Origin: Variovorax sp. RA8
GTDB lineage: Bacteria; Pseudomonadota; Gammaproteobacteria; Burkholderiales; Burkholderiaceae_C
Direction of reading: 5' to 3'
Length of the DNA stretch: 64,000 nucleotides
Assembly (NCBI RefSeq): GCF_901827175.1
Contig: NZ_LR594662.1
Location: 6,324,001-6,388,000 of the forward strand
Position 1 is the first letter of the stretch. Every line of letters starts with the position of its first letter. Under the pieces are notes generated by a model. It worked only from the letters and a program-made list of their open reading frames with translations. It searched no databases and was not told the origin of the DNA. Positions 1-9,190 of this stretch are shown one piece after another. Both the position numbers and the translations under genes were made by a program.

Positions 1-1226
1 CGGCCTTCAAGGCGCTCCATGGCTCCGGCGGGGAGTGGCGCATCGAGAAGCAGAGGCTGCGCTGGGACGTGCTCGATGCGTTCGCGCTTGCCGCACAGCA
101 GGCCGGCATCCCGGCCACCGAGGATTTCAATGGCGGGGACAACCGCGGCGTCAGCTATTTCGAAGTGAACCAGCGTGGCGGATGGCGCTGGAACGCCTCC
201 AAGGCGTTTCTTCGTCCCATTCGCAAGCAACGCAGGAACCTGACAGTCTGGACCGGGGCACAGGTTTGCCGCCTGCTGTTCGAGCAGGACGCCGATGGCG
301 TTCGCGTGTGCCGGGGGGTCGAGCTCGTGCACGCTGGCGAGCGGCGCACCGTGAAGGCGACACGGGAGGTCGTCTTGAGCGCCGGCGCGGTCGGCACACC
401 GCAGATCCTGCAGCTCTCCGGGATCGGTGATGCCGCCCTGCTCCAGTCGCACGGCGTGCCTGTGGTCGCGCACGTGCCGGGTGTCGGGCGCAACCTGCAG
501 GACCACCTCCAGATACGGTCGGTCTACAAGGTGCACGGCGCAGCGACGCTCAACACCCAGGCGACTCGGCTCATCGGCAAGGCGAAGATCGCGCTCGAGT
601 ACGCATTGAAACGCAGCGGCCCGATGAGCATGGCTCCTTCGCAGCTGGGCATCTTCACGAAGAGCGACGCGTCGCGCGCTCACGCGAATATCCAGTACCA
701 CGTGCAGCCACTCAGCCTGGATGCCTTCGGGCAGCCCTTGCACGATTTCCCTGCGATCACGGCCAGCGTGTGCAACCTCAATCCGACGAGCCGAGGCAGC
801 GTGAATATCCGAAGTGCCGACTTCGCGGATGCGCCGCGTATCGCACCCGACTACCTGAGCACCGAGGAAGACCGGCGGGTTGCCGCCGACTCGCTGCGCG
901 TCACCCGGCGAATCGCAGCGCAACCCGCGATGGCCCGCTACAAGCCGGAAGAATTCAAGCCCGGGCCCCAATACGAAACCGACGAGCAGCTCGCCCGGCT
1001 CGCGGGCGACATCGGCACGACGATCTTTCACCCCGTCGGCACCGCAAAGATGGGAGCCGCCTCGGACCAGATGGCGGTGGTGGACAGCCATCTGCGCGTT
1101 CGCGGCTTCCGTGGCTTGCGTGTGGTCGATGCCAGCGTGATGCCGACCATCACCAGCGGCAATACCAACAGCCCCACGCTGATGATCGCCGAGAAGGCCT
1201 CGCGCTGGATCGCTGCCGGGCAATAG
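1..1226 (+). CDS. GMC-family alcohol (choline-type) dehydrogenase, 5' end cut off
   Basis: FAD-dependent oxidoreductase of the glucose-methanol-choline family, expected to oxidise an alcohol to an aldehyde. The frame is open from base 3, so the N-terminal FAD-binding GxGxxG motif lies beyond the left edge; an internal GTG at 69 is probably not the start. The second GMC signature (GAVGTPQILQLSGIG) is encoded near 385-430. The C-terminal catalytic pair is present: His in FHPVGT near 1030 and Asn in SGNTNSP near 1160. The gene lies 21 bases upstream of a CoA-transferase on the same strand, so the product probably feeds a CoA-linked pathway. The alcohol substrate cannot be told from sequence. Confidence 0.9.
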   Translation, partial: AFKALHGSGGEWRIEKQRLRWDVLDAFALAAQQAGIPATEDFNGGDNRGVSYFEVNQRGGWRWNASKAFLRPIRKQRRNLTVWTGAQVCRLLFEQDADGVRVCRGVELVHAGERRTVKATREVVLSAGAVGTPQILQLSGIGDAALLQSHGVPVVAHVPGVGRNLQDHLQIRSVYKVHGAATLNTQATRLIGKAKIALEYALKRSGPMSMAPSQLGIFTKSDASRAHANIQYHVQPLSLDAFGQPLHDFPAITASVCNLNPTSRGSVNIRSADFADAPRIAPDYLSTEEDRRVAADSLRVTRRIAAQPAMARYKPEEFKPGPQYETDEQLARLAGDIGTTIFHPVGTAKMGAASDQMAVVDSHLRVRGFRGLRVVDASVMPTITSGNTNSPTLMIAEKASRWIAAGQ

Positions 1227-1247
1227 ACCTCTACAGGAGACAACGAC

Positions 1248-2507
1248 ATGGAGACATCTACCTCCGACACCGGCCGCAAGGGGCCGCTCAACGGCATCAC
1301 GGTGCTCGACTTCTCGCGCGTCCTGGCCGGGCCCTACTGCACGATGATCCTGGCCGATCTCGGTGCGCGCGTCATCAAGATCGAGAAGCTCGGCACCGGC
1401 GACGACACTCGCGCCTTCGGCCCCTTCGTGGAAAAGGAGTCGGCCTACTTCATGTGTTTCAACCGGGGCAAGGAAAGCATCGCGCTCGACCTCAAGAGCC
1501 CGCGCGACCGCGAACTGCTCGAGCGGATGCTCTTGCACGCCGACGTGGTCGTCGAGAACTTTCGACCGGGCGTGATGGACCGCCTGGGCTACGGCGCCGA
1601 GCGACTCGCCCGTACCCATCCACACATCGTGTACGCATCGATCTCCGGCTTCGGACACACAGGCCCTTTCAGCGACCTGCCGGGGTACGACATGGTCGTG
1701 CAGGCGATGGGCGGTGTCATGAGCCTGACCGGTTGGCCCGATGCGCCGCCTGCGCGCGTAGGGACGAGCTTCGGCGACCTGAGCGCCGCCCTGTTCGCGG
1801 CGGTCGGCATCGTGTCATCCCTCTACAAGCGCACGCACGATGCCCAAGGCATGCGGGTCGACATCGGCATGCTCGACTGCCAGGCTGCCCTGATGGAGAC
1901 CGCCCTGGCGCGCTTCGATGTCGAGGGCAAGGTGCCGACCAGGACCGGCGACAGCCACCCTTCCCTGGCACCTTTCGAAACCTTCGCGGCGCGGGATGGC
2001 CGCTTCGTGATTGCCGCAGGGAACGATCAGCTCTTCATGCTCATGGCCGACGCGCTTGGCAGTCCGGCGCTTGCGCTCGACCCGCGCTTTCTCAGTAACG
2101 ACCTGCGCTGCCGCAACCGGCCGGCGATGGTCGCCGCCATCGAGGCCATCACCGGCACGGAGGCCATCGAGCACTGGATCGATCGTCTCAACGAGGCCGG
2201 CGTTCCATGCGCGCCCATCAACACCATCGACCGGCTGTTCGGACATCCGCAATTGCTCGCTCGCAACATGATCATCCAGGTCCAGGGCAAGTCGGAGCGA
2301 TCGGTGCGCACGGCCGGCAATCCCATCAAGCTCGGCGGATTCGAGGACATCGACGTGAACACCCCCATGCGTGCGCCAGGACTGGACGAACACCGCGAAC
2401 GCATCCTCGCCGAGCTGATGTCGGGGACAGGCGACTACGCACCGGCCGAGCGTCCTGCAGATCTTCCGGCACGCGAGCTGCCCGCCTCCCTGACCGAAGC
2501 AGCCTGA
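1248..2507 (+). CDS. class III CoA-transferase (CaiB/BaiF family)
   Basis: Protein of 419 residues, normal for the family, which moves CoA between acyl-CoA and a free carboxylate. The N-terminal core ([20 protein letters not shown], then [14 protein letters not shown]) is the usual nucleotide-like fold start, and [12 protein letters not shown] and [10 protein letters not shown] follow. The Asp that aligns with the catalytic Asp of formyl-CoA transferase is in DIGMLDCQ. The ATG has an AGGAGA ribosome site 10 bases upstream. It sits between the GMC dehydrogenase and a crotonase in one operon, so it probably activates the acid derived from the oxidised alcohol. The acyl donor and acceptor are unknown. 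Confidence 0.92.
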   Translation: METSTSDTGRKGPLNGITVLDFSRVLAGPYCTMILADLGARVIKIEKLGTGDDTRAFGPFVEKESAYFMCFNRGKESIALDLKSPRDRELLERMLLHADVVVENFRPGVMDRLGYGAERLARTHPHIVYASISGFGHTGPFSDLPGYDMVVQAMGGVMSLTGWPDAPPARVGTSFGDLSAALFAAVGIVSSLYKRTHDAQGMRVDIGMLDCQAALMETALARFDVEGKVPTRTGDSHPSLAPFETFAARDGRFVIAAGNDQLFMLMADALGSPALALDPRFLSNDLRCRNRPAMVAAIEAITGTEAIEHWIDRLNEAGVPCAPINTIDRLFGHPQLLARNMIIQVQGKSERSVRTAGNPIKLGGFEDIDVNTPMRAPGLDEHRERILAELMSGTGDYAPAERPADLPARELPASLTEAA

Positions 2508-2535
2508 GCCACGACTTACCGAACAAGGAGTAGAC

Positions 2536-3420
2536 ATGTCCGCCACAGCAACCAAGGCTTCACCCGTGTTGTCCCCACAGCCGTCCACCGCCAAGACGGA
2601 CCGCCAACCCGCTGCGGGAAACACATCCCCTCGCGCATCGGGACCGGCGCTGTACGAAACAATCCTCGTGGAGCGCCGAGAGCGCGTCGGCCTGATCACA
2701 CTCAACCGTCCGCGAAGCCTCAACGCGCTGAACACCGTGCTGTCTCACGAGGTGGTCGCGGCACTTCGCGCATTCGATGCAGATGCCAACGTTGGCGCCA
2801 TCGTGATCGCCGGAAGCCCGCGTGCCTTTGCGGCAGGCGCGGACATTGCCGAGATGGCCGACAAGACCTTCGCCGAGCTCCAGGCGAACGACGTGTTCGC
2901 GGCCTGGCAGGGCGTGCAGGCGATCACCACGCCGATCATCGCCGCCGTCAGCGGCTATGCCCTTGGAGGAGGCTGCGAACTCGCGATGATGTGCGACTTC
3001 ATCATCGCCGCCGACGACGCACACTTCGGCCAGCCGGAGATCAAGCTGGGCATCCTTCCGGGCATCGGTGGCACGCAGCGCCTGACGCGATCCGTCGGCA
3101 AGGCGCTGGCGATGGATCTGATCCTGACCGGCAGGAGCATCAACGCCGCGGAGGCGAAAGCGTCCGGCCTCGTTGCGCGCGTGGTGCCCGCCGCCGAGCT
3201 CCTGCAAACGGCGCTCGAGGCGGCGCACACCATCGCGGGCTACAACGCCCCCGCCGTCCGCATGGCGAAGGAAGCCGTGAATCGTGCACACGAAGTCTCG
3301 CTCGCCGAGGGCCTGCTCCACGAGCGGCGCCTGTTCCAGGCGGCGTTCGCCACGGACGGCCAGAAGGAGGGAATGCACGCATTCCTGAGCAAGCGCGCGC
3401 CGGTGTTTCGTCATCGCTGA
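2536..3420 (+). CDS. enoyl-CoA hydratase/isomerase (crotonase family)
   Basis: Crotonase-fold enzyme of 294 residues that would hydrate an enoyl-CoA. The oxyanion-hole segment is RAFAAGADI. The two catalytic glutamates typical of true hydratases are present in [11 protein letters not shown] and [12 protein letters not shown]. The first 38 residues are a low-complexity Ser/Thr/Pro/Ala extension absent from most relatives. An internal start is possible, but no Met or strong ribosome site precedes the conserved part, while AAGGAG stands before the ATG used here. It follows the CoA-transferase by 28 bases and precedes an acrylyl-CoA-reductase-like gene. Confidence 0.92.
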   Translation: MSATATKASPVLSPQPSTAKTDRQPAAGNTSPRASGPALYETILVERRERVGLITLNRPRSLNALNTVLSHEVVAALRAFDADANVGAIVIAGSPRAFAAGADIAEMADKTFAELQANDVFAAWQGVQAITTPIIAAVSGYALGGGCELAMMCDFIIAADDAHFGQPEIKLGILPGIGGTQRLTRSVGKALAMDLILTGRSINAAEAKASGLVARVVPAAELLQTALEAAHTIAGYNAPAVRMAKEAVNRAHEVSLAEGLLHERRLFQAAFATDGQKEGMHAFLSKRAPVFRHR

Positions 3421-3442
3421 ATGCCGCATTCGAGGAGCAAGC

Positions 3443-4423
3443 ATGTTCAAGGCACTGGTACTGGACAAGTCACCCGGGTTCGCCGCGGCGATTCGCGAGG
3501 TCGACGATGGGTTTCTACCTCCCGGCGACGTCACGATCGACGTCGACTACTCGACGCTCAACTACAAGGACGCCCTGGCAATCACCAACAGGTCGCCGGT
3601 CGTCCGTGAATGGCCCATGGTGGCCGGGGTAGACGGCGCGGGTACCGTACGGGAAAGCAGTCACCCAGCCTGGCGACCCGGCGACCGTGTGGTGCTCAAC
3701 GGCTTTGGCGTCGGCGAGAGGCACAAGGGCTGCCTGGCGCAACGCGCACGCCTGAGCGGAGACTGGCTGGTACGCCTGCCGGAGACGTTCACGACCAGGC
3801 AGGCCATGGCGATCGGGACGGCGGGCTATACAGCGATGCTCTGCGTGATGGCACTCGAGCGCCATGGACTCGAGCCGGGAGACGGCGAGGTGCTGGTGAC
3901 CGGCGCGACCGGCGGCGTCGGGTCGGTGGCGGTCGCCCTCCTGTCCGGGCTCGGCTACCGGGTCGTGGCAGCAACGGGGAAGAGCGCGGAGGCGCCCTAC
4001 CTGGAGGCGCTGGGCGCCGCGATGGTAATAGACCGCGCCGAGCTCTCGGCCCCGGGCAAGCCGCTGCAGAAGGAGCGCTGGCGCGCGGTCGTCGATGCGG
4101 TGGGCAGCCACACGCTGGCCAACGCCTGCGCGCAGACTCGCTACGGCGGTGCCGTCGCTGCCTGTGGCCTTGCGCAGGGTGCGGACCTGCCCGCCACGGT
4201 GATGCCATTCATCCTGCGCGGCGTCGCGCTGCTCGGCGTGGACAGCGTGATGGCGCCGCTCGCACTGCGCAACGAAGCGTGGACACGGCTCGGGCGGGAT
4301 CTCGATGCGTCGCGGCTCGAGACCATCACCCGCGAGATCACGCTGTCGGACGCCATCGATGCCGCCGAGGCATTGATGGCCGGCAGGATCAGGGGCCGCA
4401 TCGTTGTTCGCACGGCGGACTGA
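3443..4423 (+). CDS. acuI: AcuI/YhdH-type acrylyl-CoA reductase (MDR family)
   Basis: Zinc-free medium-chain reductase of 326 residues, the usual AcuI/YhdH length. Members reduce acrylyl-CoA or similar short enoyl-CoAs to propionyl-CoA with NADPH. The family start (MFKALVLDK), the NYKDALAIT segment and the Rossmann motif TGATGGVGSVAV are all present. Last gene of the GMC/CoA-transferase/crotonase operon; reductase and hydratase together suggest handling of a C3-like enoyl-CoA. A second homologue lies at 50495-51499. Its TGA (4421-4423) directly abuts the stop of the convergent amidase. Confidence 0.85.
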   Translation: MFKALVLDKSPGFAAAIREVDDGFLPPGDVTIDVDYSTLNYKDALAITNRSPVVREWPMVAGVDGAGTVRESSHPAWRPGDRVVLNGFGVGERHKGCLAQRARLSGDWLVRLPETFTTRQAMAIGTAGYTAMLCVMALERHGLEPGDGEVLVTGATGGVGSVAVALLSGLGYRVVAATGKSAEAPYLEALGAAMVIDRAELSAPGKPLQKERWRAVVDAVGSHTLANACAQTRYGGAVAACGLAQGADLPATVMPFILRGVALLGVDSVMAPLALRNEAWTRLGRDLDASRLETITREITLSDAIDAAEALMAGRIRGRIVVRTAD

Positions 4424-5875
4424 CTACGCCCGACCTGCCCAAACCGCCGGACGCCGGGCGGCCCAGGGCACCGACTGTTCGAGCTGCCCGGCCAGGCGCA
4501 GCAACAGGTCTTCGCGCGCAAAGCCGGCGGCGAACTGGATGCCGATGGGCAGGCCGTGGCCGGGCTCCACGGCCAGCGGCAAGGACATCGCGGGTGTTCC
4601 CGCCACGTTGGCCGGCGGTGTGAAGGAGGCATGCCGGAAGACGCGCGCCGTCCATTCCAGGCCACTCATGCGCTCGGCGCCCTCGCTGTAGGTCGCGAGC
4701 AGCCCCGGCAGCTGCGGGAGCGTGGGCGTCATCAGCACGTCCATCTTCACGAACCATTCACCGACCGCGCGCGCGACGGTATTGCGCACTTCGAGCGCAG
4801 CGGCGAAGTCGACAGCGCTCGCGCTGCGGCCATAGCGATAGTTCGCGAGCGTAGAAGGCTCGAGGGTCGTCGCATCGACGGGGCGGCCGGTTGCGGCGGC
4901 AAGCCCATCGATCCAGCGCACCAGCGTGGCGCACCAGATCTGCGCATTGGCATGGACGAAGGCTTCCCACGACACGCCAAGCGCCGGCGTGGCCTCTTCG
5001 ACGTGATGACCGAGCGACTGCAGGTGACGCGCCGCGTCGCGCGTGGCCTGCGCAACGGGCTGCGACGTTGGCTCGCCGTTCCACGCGTGGACCATCAGCC
5101 CGATGCGCAGCCTGCCAGGGTCGCGCCCCACCTCCGACAGGAAATTGTCCGCGGGCGGCGCGGTGTAGTACGGATCGCCCGCCGAGTAGCCCTGCACCGC
5201 ATCCATCAGTGCGGCGCTGTCGCGCACCGTGCGGCTGACGCCGAGTTGCACTCCGAGGCCCGCGAAGACCTCATCGAGCGCAGGGCCGTTGGACGTGCGG
5301 CCGCGCGTGGGCTTGAGGCCGACCAGACCGTTGCAGGCAGCAGGCACGCGGATCGAGCCCGCTGCATCCGTTGCATGCGCCATCGGTACCACGCCCGCCG
5401 CCACGGCTGCGCCGGAGCCACCACTGGAGCCGCCCGCGCTGACGCGGGTGTCCCAGGGGTTGCCGGTCGCTCCCTGCAATGCGGACTCTGTCTCCGTACT
5501 GAAGGCCATTTCGGGCGTGGTCGTGCGGCCGATGGTGACCAGGCCGGCCCGCCTGAAATGGCTCATGAGACTCGAGTCACCCGATGCGACAACACCCTGA
5601 GCCAGACGGCTGCCGAGTTCGTTCGTCCTGCCCGCCATCTGGATGGCGAGATCCTTGATCAGAAACGGCACGCCCGCGAGCGGGCCGCCGGTCGGCAGCG
5701 TAGCCAGATCCGATTCTTCAGGCGCCCAGTGCTCGATCACGGCATTGATTCGAGGGTTCACGGCATCAGCTGCGGACCTTGCGAGCGCAGCAAGTTCTAC
5801 CGGCCGGATTTCGCCGGCAGCGACGAGTTGTCCCAGGCCGACGGCGTCATAAGCCGTGTATTCGCTCAGGTTCAT
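4424..5875 (-). CDS. amidase (amidase-signature family)
   Basis: Amide hydrolase of 483 residues. The Ser-cisSer-Lys catalytic apparatus is visible: Lys in PFLIKDLA, the serine pair in SAGGSSGGSGAA, and the nucleophile region DAAGSIRVPA. I place the start at MNLSEYTAYD because GGAG lies 7 bases upstream (TCTGGAGAAACACC). The open frame runs another 76 codons upstream, but through the intergenic region shared with the LysR gene. The substrate is not recognisable; relatives are often called 6-aminohexanoate-cyclic-dimer hydrolase or Asp/Glu-tRNA amidotransferase subunit A. Probably controlled by the divergent LysR gene. Confidence 0.9.
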   Translation of the reverse strand: MNLSEYTAYDAVGLGQLVAAGEIRPVELAALARSAADAVNPRINAVIEHWAPEESDLATLPTGGPLAGVPFLIKDLAIQMAGRTNELGSRLAQGVVASGDSSLMSHFRRAGLVTIGRTTTPEMAFSTETESALQGATGNPWDTRVSAGGSSGGSGAAVAAGVVPMAHATDAAGSIRVPAACNGLVGLKPTRGRTSNGPALDEVFAGLGVQLGVSRTVRDSAALMDAVQGYSAGDPYYTAPPADNFLSEVGRDPGRLRIGLMVHAWNGEPTSQPVAQATRDAARHLQSLGHHVEEATPALGVSWEAFVHANAQIWCATLVRWIDGLAAATGRPVDATTLEPSTLANYRYGRSASAVDFAAALEVRNTVARAVGEWFVKMDVLMTPTLPQLPGLLATYSEGAERMSGLEWTARVFRHASFTPPANVAGTPAMSLPLAVEPGHGLPIGIQFAAGFAREDLLLRLAGQLEQSVPWAARRPAVWAGRA

Positions 5876-6005
5876 GGTGTTTCTCCAGAGGTGGGACACC
5901 GAAGATAGGGAAGGCCAGCCGTTTTGATTAGCCCACCCAGATGGCAAGAACTGGCCCACGGATGGGACAATGCCGGACTTGTGAGCCCTCGAACGGACGT
6001 TGAAC

Positions 6006-6911
6006 ATGGCAAGAGATATGAACGACACGCTCGTGTTCATCCGGGTGGTACAGGAGGGCAGCTTCACCGCCGCGGCGCGCGCACTGCAGGTCCCCAAGAC
6101 CACGGTCAGCCGACGCGTCTACGAGCTGGAGAAGTACATGGGGGCGCAGTTGCTCCGGCGCACCACGCGCAAGCTGAGCCTGACTGAAGCGGGAGCGATC
6201 TATTTCGAACAATGTCGTTCCATCGCCAGCACACTCGAGGCCGCCGAGGGTGCCGTGCACCAACTGCGCGACGGCCCGCGCGGGTGGCTGCGCGTGACCA
6301 TGCCCTATTCGTTCGGCGTGAGCTGGTTCGCGCCGCTCCTGCCCGGATTCCGCGCGAGCTACCCCGACGTGAGGCTGGAGATCGTCGCCTCACACGCAAC
6401 ACTCGACCTGGTCGACGATGAGATCGACATTGCACTGCGCCTCGGCGAGCTGCCGGACTCCAGCCTCGTGGCGCGGCGACTCGCGAGCTTTCCTTCCGGC
6501 ACCTTCGCAAGCCCTGCATACCTTCGCCGCGCGGGACCACCAGAGACGCCTGAAGCCCTCCGCGGCCATCCGACACTGGCGCTGCATCAGGCCCGTCGCG
6601 ACGTCGGCTATGTGTGGCCGTTGCGAAAGGGCAGTGGCAAACCCCGCGGCTACCTGATCGACCCGGTCGTTGTGGCAAGCGATCCGGCGCTGCTCTATGA
6701 CGCCTTGTGCCAAGGGGAAGGCATTTCACTGGCCATGGAGCAGAGCATGGCGACGGATGTCAAGGCGCGCCGCTTGGTGCGCGTGCTGCCACAATGGGTC
6801 GGCCCGCCGCAGGATCTCAATGCGCTTTCTTCCCGGGAGCGGATGCCGTCTCCGAAAGTGCAGGCATTCATCTCCTATCTCAAGCAAAGACTCAGCTTCG
6901 ATCGCGTCTGA
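6006..6911 (+). CDS. LysR-family transcriptional regulator
   Basis: LTTR of about 301 residues. The N-terminal winged helix is clear (FTAAARALQVPKTTVSRRV, then LLRRTTRKLSLTEAG) and a periplasmic-binding-like effector domain follows. KTTVSRRV in place of the common SAVSRQI places it in the small LTTR group that includes DsdC/PA-type repressors. The start could be 6006 or the Met at 6018; neither has a strong ribosome site. It is divergent from the amidase with 130 bases between. That gap holds two small dyads, GGTGT/ACACC (5876-5900) and CCCA-CGGA-TGGG (5955-5966), which might be binding sites. Confidence 0.88.
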   Translation: MARDMNDTLVFIRVVQEGSFTAAARALQVPKTTVSRRVYELEKYMGAQLLRRTTRKLSLTEAGAIYFEQCRSIASTLEAAEGAVHQLRDGPRGWLRVTMPYSFGVSWFAPLLPGFRASYPDVRLEIVASHATLDLVDDEIDIALRLGELPDSSLVARRLASFPSGTFASPAYLRRAGPPETPEALRGHPTLALHQARRDVGYVWPLRKGSGKPRGYLIDPVVVASDPALLYDALCQGEGISLAMEQSMATDVKARRLVRVLPQWVGPPQDLNALSSRERMPSPKVQAFISYLKQRLSFDRV

Positions 6912-6996
6912 GTGGGGTGCGGCTCGTTGCCTTGCATACCGCGCCTGGCAGATGGCAACCCACACACAAGCCCATGCCGCGGGGCCGCCTGGCTGA

Positions 6997-7578
6997 CTAC
7001 TTCGTTTTCGTGGACTCGCTCGTCCGCGTCGCCTCGGCCCATCCGCCAAACGAGCCGGTCGTGTAGCCGTTCGTTCCGACAAAGGATTCGCCGAACATTT
7101 CGGTGCGAAAGCTGTAGCTTTCCTTGAGACCTGGCAGTTCCGTTCTGGAAGTGCCCTCCGTCGTGGTGTGAACGGTTCCGTCTGGATTGCCGGTCAGGTC
7201 GATGACAACGGTCGAGGCGTTGAAGCTGCTGCAATCCGCGGAAGACGGATTGAGCGTGGCACTGACGGTAATTCGTCCGTTTCCTGGATTGAGAGACGCT
7301 GCATTGGCGTACGCAGGTCCCCGACAAGTGACGTAGCTCAGCGTCGTCGAGGACGTGCGGTAGCTGCTCGACACCACGCCCTGGGTGACTCCATCGAGAT
7401 CCTCATAGATCCAGACGGAAAATTCGCTGCAATTCCCTGCGGCATCGCACGAACCGCCTTGGGCTTGGAGCTGTGTTCTCCTCAGTCTTGTGGCATCGGA
7501 GGGGGCGCCCGATGCGAACGGCGCCGCGCCGATCGCCAAGGCCAAGATGGACGCCGCGGCGACAAGGCGAATGCGCAT
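6997..7578 (-). CDS. exported protein of unknown function
   Basis: Protein of 193 residues that I do not recognise. Residues 1-24 form a Sec signal peptide (MRIRLVAAASILALAIGAAP, then FASGA). The mature part is rich in Ser and Thr and has four cysteines, suggesting a disulfide-bonded beta protein in the periplasm or outside the cell. It contains two SSA/TSS-rich stretches and a C-terminal TSESTKTK tail. It stands alone between a LysR gene and a flavoprotein gene. A consensus FNR/ANR box lies about 65 bases upstream of the start, so low oxygen may control it. Confidence 0.65.
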   Translation of the reverse strand: MRIRLVAAASILALAIGAAPFASGAPSDATRLRRTQLQAQGGSCDAAGNCSEFSVWIYEDLDGVTQGVVSSSYRTSSTTLSYVTCRGPAYANAASLNPGNGRITVSATLNPSSADCSSFNASTVVIDLTGNPDGTVHTTTEGTSRTELPGLKESYSFRTEMFGESFVGTNGYTTGSFGGWAEATRTSESTKTK

Positions 7579-7633
7579 GTTCGACTCCTAGGGGTTGCTC
7601 ACCTCGAGCAGTGTGGCACTTCACCTTTCGCTG

Positions 7634-7653
7634 GGCTTGATATGGATCAAGCC
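7634..7653 (-). promoter_or_regulatory. FNR/ANR-type box
   Basis: GGCTTGAT-ATGG-ATCAAGCC is a perfect 8-base inverted repeat. Its core TTGAT-N4-ATCAA matches the FNR/ANR/DNR consensus exactly. Its centre lies about 65 bases upstream of the exported-protein start at 7578, which would fit a class II site (centre near -41.5) with a leader of about 24 bases. A weak -10 (CACACT) lies at the expected distance. Confidence 0.65.
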
Positions 7654-7731
7654 GTTTCGCGCACGGGCGCCTCGCTTCGCGCTCGACCAATGTTCAATCA
7701 CGTCATGTTGGCAGCAACGGCATCGAACGCT

Positions 7732-8628
7732 TCAGTACATGGTCGACCGGTGCGCGGCGACCCCGGCCATGGCGCCGTCCGCGACCGCCAGGGCCACGTT
7801 GCCAGCCGCCCGTGCGGCATCGCCACAGGCGAGGACGTTCGGCACAGAGGTCTGCTGCATGGCATCCACTTGAATGAAAGCCCCCATCGGGCCTTGGGCC
7901 AGCGCACAACCCAGCTGGGCTGCGATGGAGCTGCCGATGTGGCTGCGCGGCTGGGTGAAAAGGCCATTCATGGACAGCGTCCGACCATCGGCCAGCACCA
8001 CGTCCGCCCTGCCTTCGATCCGCACGATGCGCGCGGCCTCCACCTGCGTACCGCGACGCGCGAAGGCGGCCAGGTCTTCGTCGGATGGGCGGTAGGCATC
8101 GTTGAGGAACAGGGTGGGCGTTCCCCAGTCGGGCAGCATCATGGCCTGGTGTTGCGCCATCTCAGAGGCCGCGATGATGCCGATGGGCCCGGCTTCCAAC
8201 TCATAGCCATGGCAATAGGGGCAGTGGAAGATGCTGCGGCCCCAGCGCTCGGCCAGGCCCGCGACTGCCGGCAGCTCGTCGCGCACGCCGGTAGCCAACA
8301 CCAGCCGCGCCGCCTCCACCGTGCGTTCGCCCACGCGAAACTCGAAGTGTCCGCCTTCGCGCTGTCGGGCGTCCTCCGCCATGCCCTCCATCCATCGCAC
8401 CGTGGGATAGCGCAGCAGCTGCCGCCGGGCTTCCGCAGCGATGGCGCCGGGTGCCACCCCGTCGCGGGACAGGAACCCGTGCGACGTGCCGCCGGCCTCG
8501 TCGACGAAACGGTTGCGGCGCAGCCCGGCGTCCACCACCGTGACGTCCCGGCGAGCCCGAGCGAGCTGCAGGGCGGCGGACAGACCTGCATAGCTGCCGC
8601 CGATGACGGCGAATTCAGTCTTGACCAT
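7732..8628 (-). CDS. NAD(P)/FAD-dependent oxidoreductase, thioredoxin-reductase-like
   Basis: Flavoprotein of 298 residues of the small two-dinucleotide-binding-domain class. The FAD motif is at the N-terminus (AVIGGSYAGLSAAL) and the C-terminal FAD motif is VLACGDAARA. A redox CPYC pair (Cys136, Cys139) sits where thioredoxin reductase has its active disulfide, so it probably reduces a protein or small disulfide with NADPH. The middle NADPH motif is weak (IGIIAASEMA in place of GxGxxA). It overlaps the upstream Rrf2 gene by 14 bases, so the two are co-transcribed and the regulator probably controls it. Confidence 0.88.
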   Translation of the reverse strand: MVKTEFAVIGGSYAGLSAALQLARARRDVTVVDAGLRRNRFVDEAGGTSHGFLSRDGVAPGAIAAEARRQLLRYPTVRWMEGMAEDARQREGGHFEFRVGERTVEAARLVLATGVRDELPAVAGLAERWGRSIFHCPYCHGYELEAGPIGIIAASEMAQHQAMMLPDWGTPTLFLNDAYRPSDEDLAAFARRGTQVEAARIVRIEGRADVVLADGRTLSMNGLFTQPRSHIGSSIAAQLGCALAQGPMGAFIQVDAMQQTSVPNVLACGDAARAAGNVALAVADGAMAGVAAHRSTMY

Positions 8629-9097
8629 GGTGGTCCTCCAGACGATGGGTGATGGACGCGCCCGCCGGGCGGTGCGTCTTGAGGCGGCGCTCGAAACCCT
8701 TCAACAGCTCGGCCAGCGTGATGCCTTCCAGGCGCTTCAGCAGGGAGGCCTCGGCCTGCTGCACGGCGGTCTGCAGCGATTCGTTGACCACCTGCGCAAC
8801 CAGGCACTCCGGCCGGTCCTCCCGGAACCCGAGCGACACCAGCGCGGGCGCGCCCAGCGCCATGTGCACATCGCGCAGCGTGACGCTTTCCACCGGCGCG
8901 GACATGACCCAGCCCCCGCCGTGCCCTTTCCCGGATGAGACGAGGCCCGCCTCACGCAGGCCGACCATCAGCCGGCGCAGCACTACAGGGTTGGTGCTCA
9001 TCGCGGAGGCGAGCGCCTCGGAGGTGAGTGGAGCGTCGGCTTGCGCCAGGTGCAGGATGACGTGCAAGACGTCGGAAAGCTGACTGCTTGATTTCAT
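8615..9097 (-). CDS. Rrf2-family transcriptional regulator
   Basis: Winged-helix regulator of 160 residues. The HTH is in LTSEALASAMSTNPVVLRRL and the wing in GLVSSGKGHGGGW. It has one cysteine (Cys98, in RPECLVA) and lacks the three-cysteine cluster of IscR and NsrR, so an iron-sulfur cofactor is unlikely; a single-thiol redox switch is possible. I set the start at MKSSSQL because the upstream 26 codons read through the operator. No Shine-Dalgarno is visible. A -10-like TACAAT ends seven bases before the A of the ATG, so the transcript may be leaderless. It is the first gene of a two-gene operon with a disulfide-reductase-like flavoprotein. Confidence 0.88.
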   Translation of the reverse strand: MKSSSQLSDVLHVILHLAQADAPLTSEALASAMSTNPVVLRRLMVGLREAGLVSSGKGHGGGWVMSAPVESVTLRDVHMALGAPALVSLGFREDRPECLVAQVVNESLQTAVQQAEASLLKRLEGITLAELLKGFERRLKTHRPAGASITHRLEDHHGQD

Positions 9098-9116
9098 GCA
9101 ACTATTGTAGTTGCAT
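9096..9116 (-). promoter_or_regulatory. Rrf2 operator overlapping promoter and start codon
   Basis: Perfect inverted repeat ATGCAACTA-TTG-TAGTTGCAT (9-base arms, 3-base spacer). On the gene strand it contains TACAAT, a good -10, and its last two bases are the first two of the ATG. A regulator bound here would cover the promoter and the likely start point, which points to autoregulation. No convincing -35 is seen. Confidence 0.7.
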
Positions 9117-9190
9117 AAAATGACCCGGCGCTCGGCAATGCCATCCGCCCTGCCCTGCCCACGACCTTCACGCACGCTGGCGGCTGCCGA

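Noticed and set aside
4421..4426. Back-to-back stop codons of acuI and the amidase as a bidirectional terminator
   Set aside because: No hairpin or T run is present. The genes merely abut; transcripts probably read into each other.
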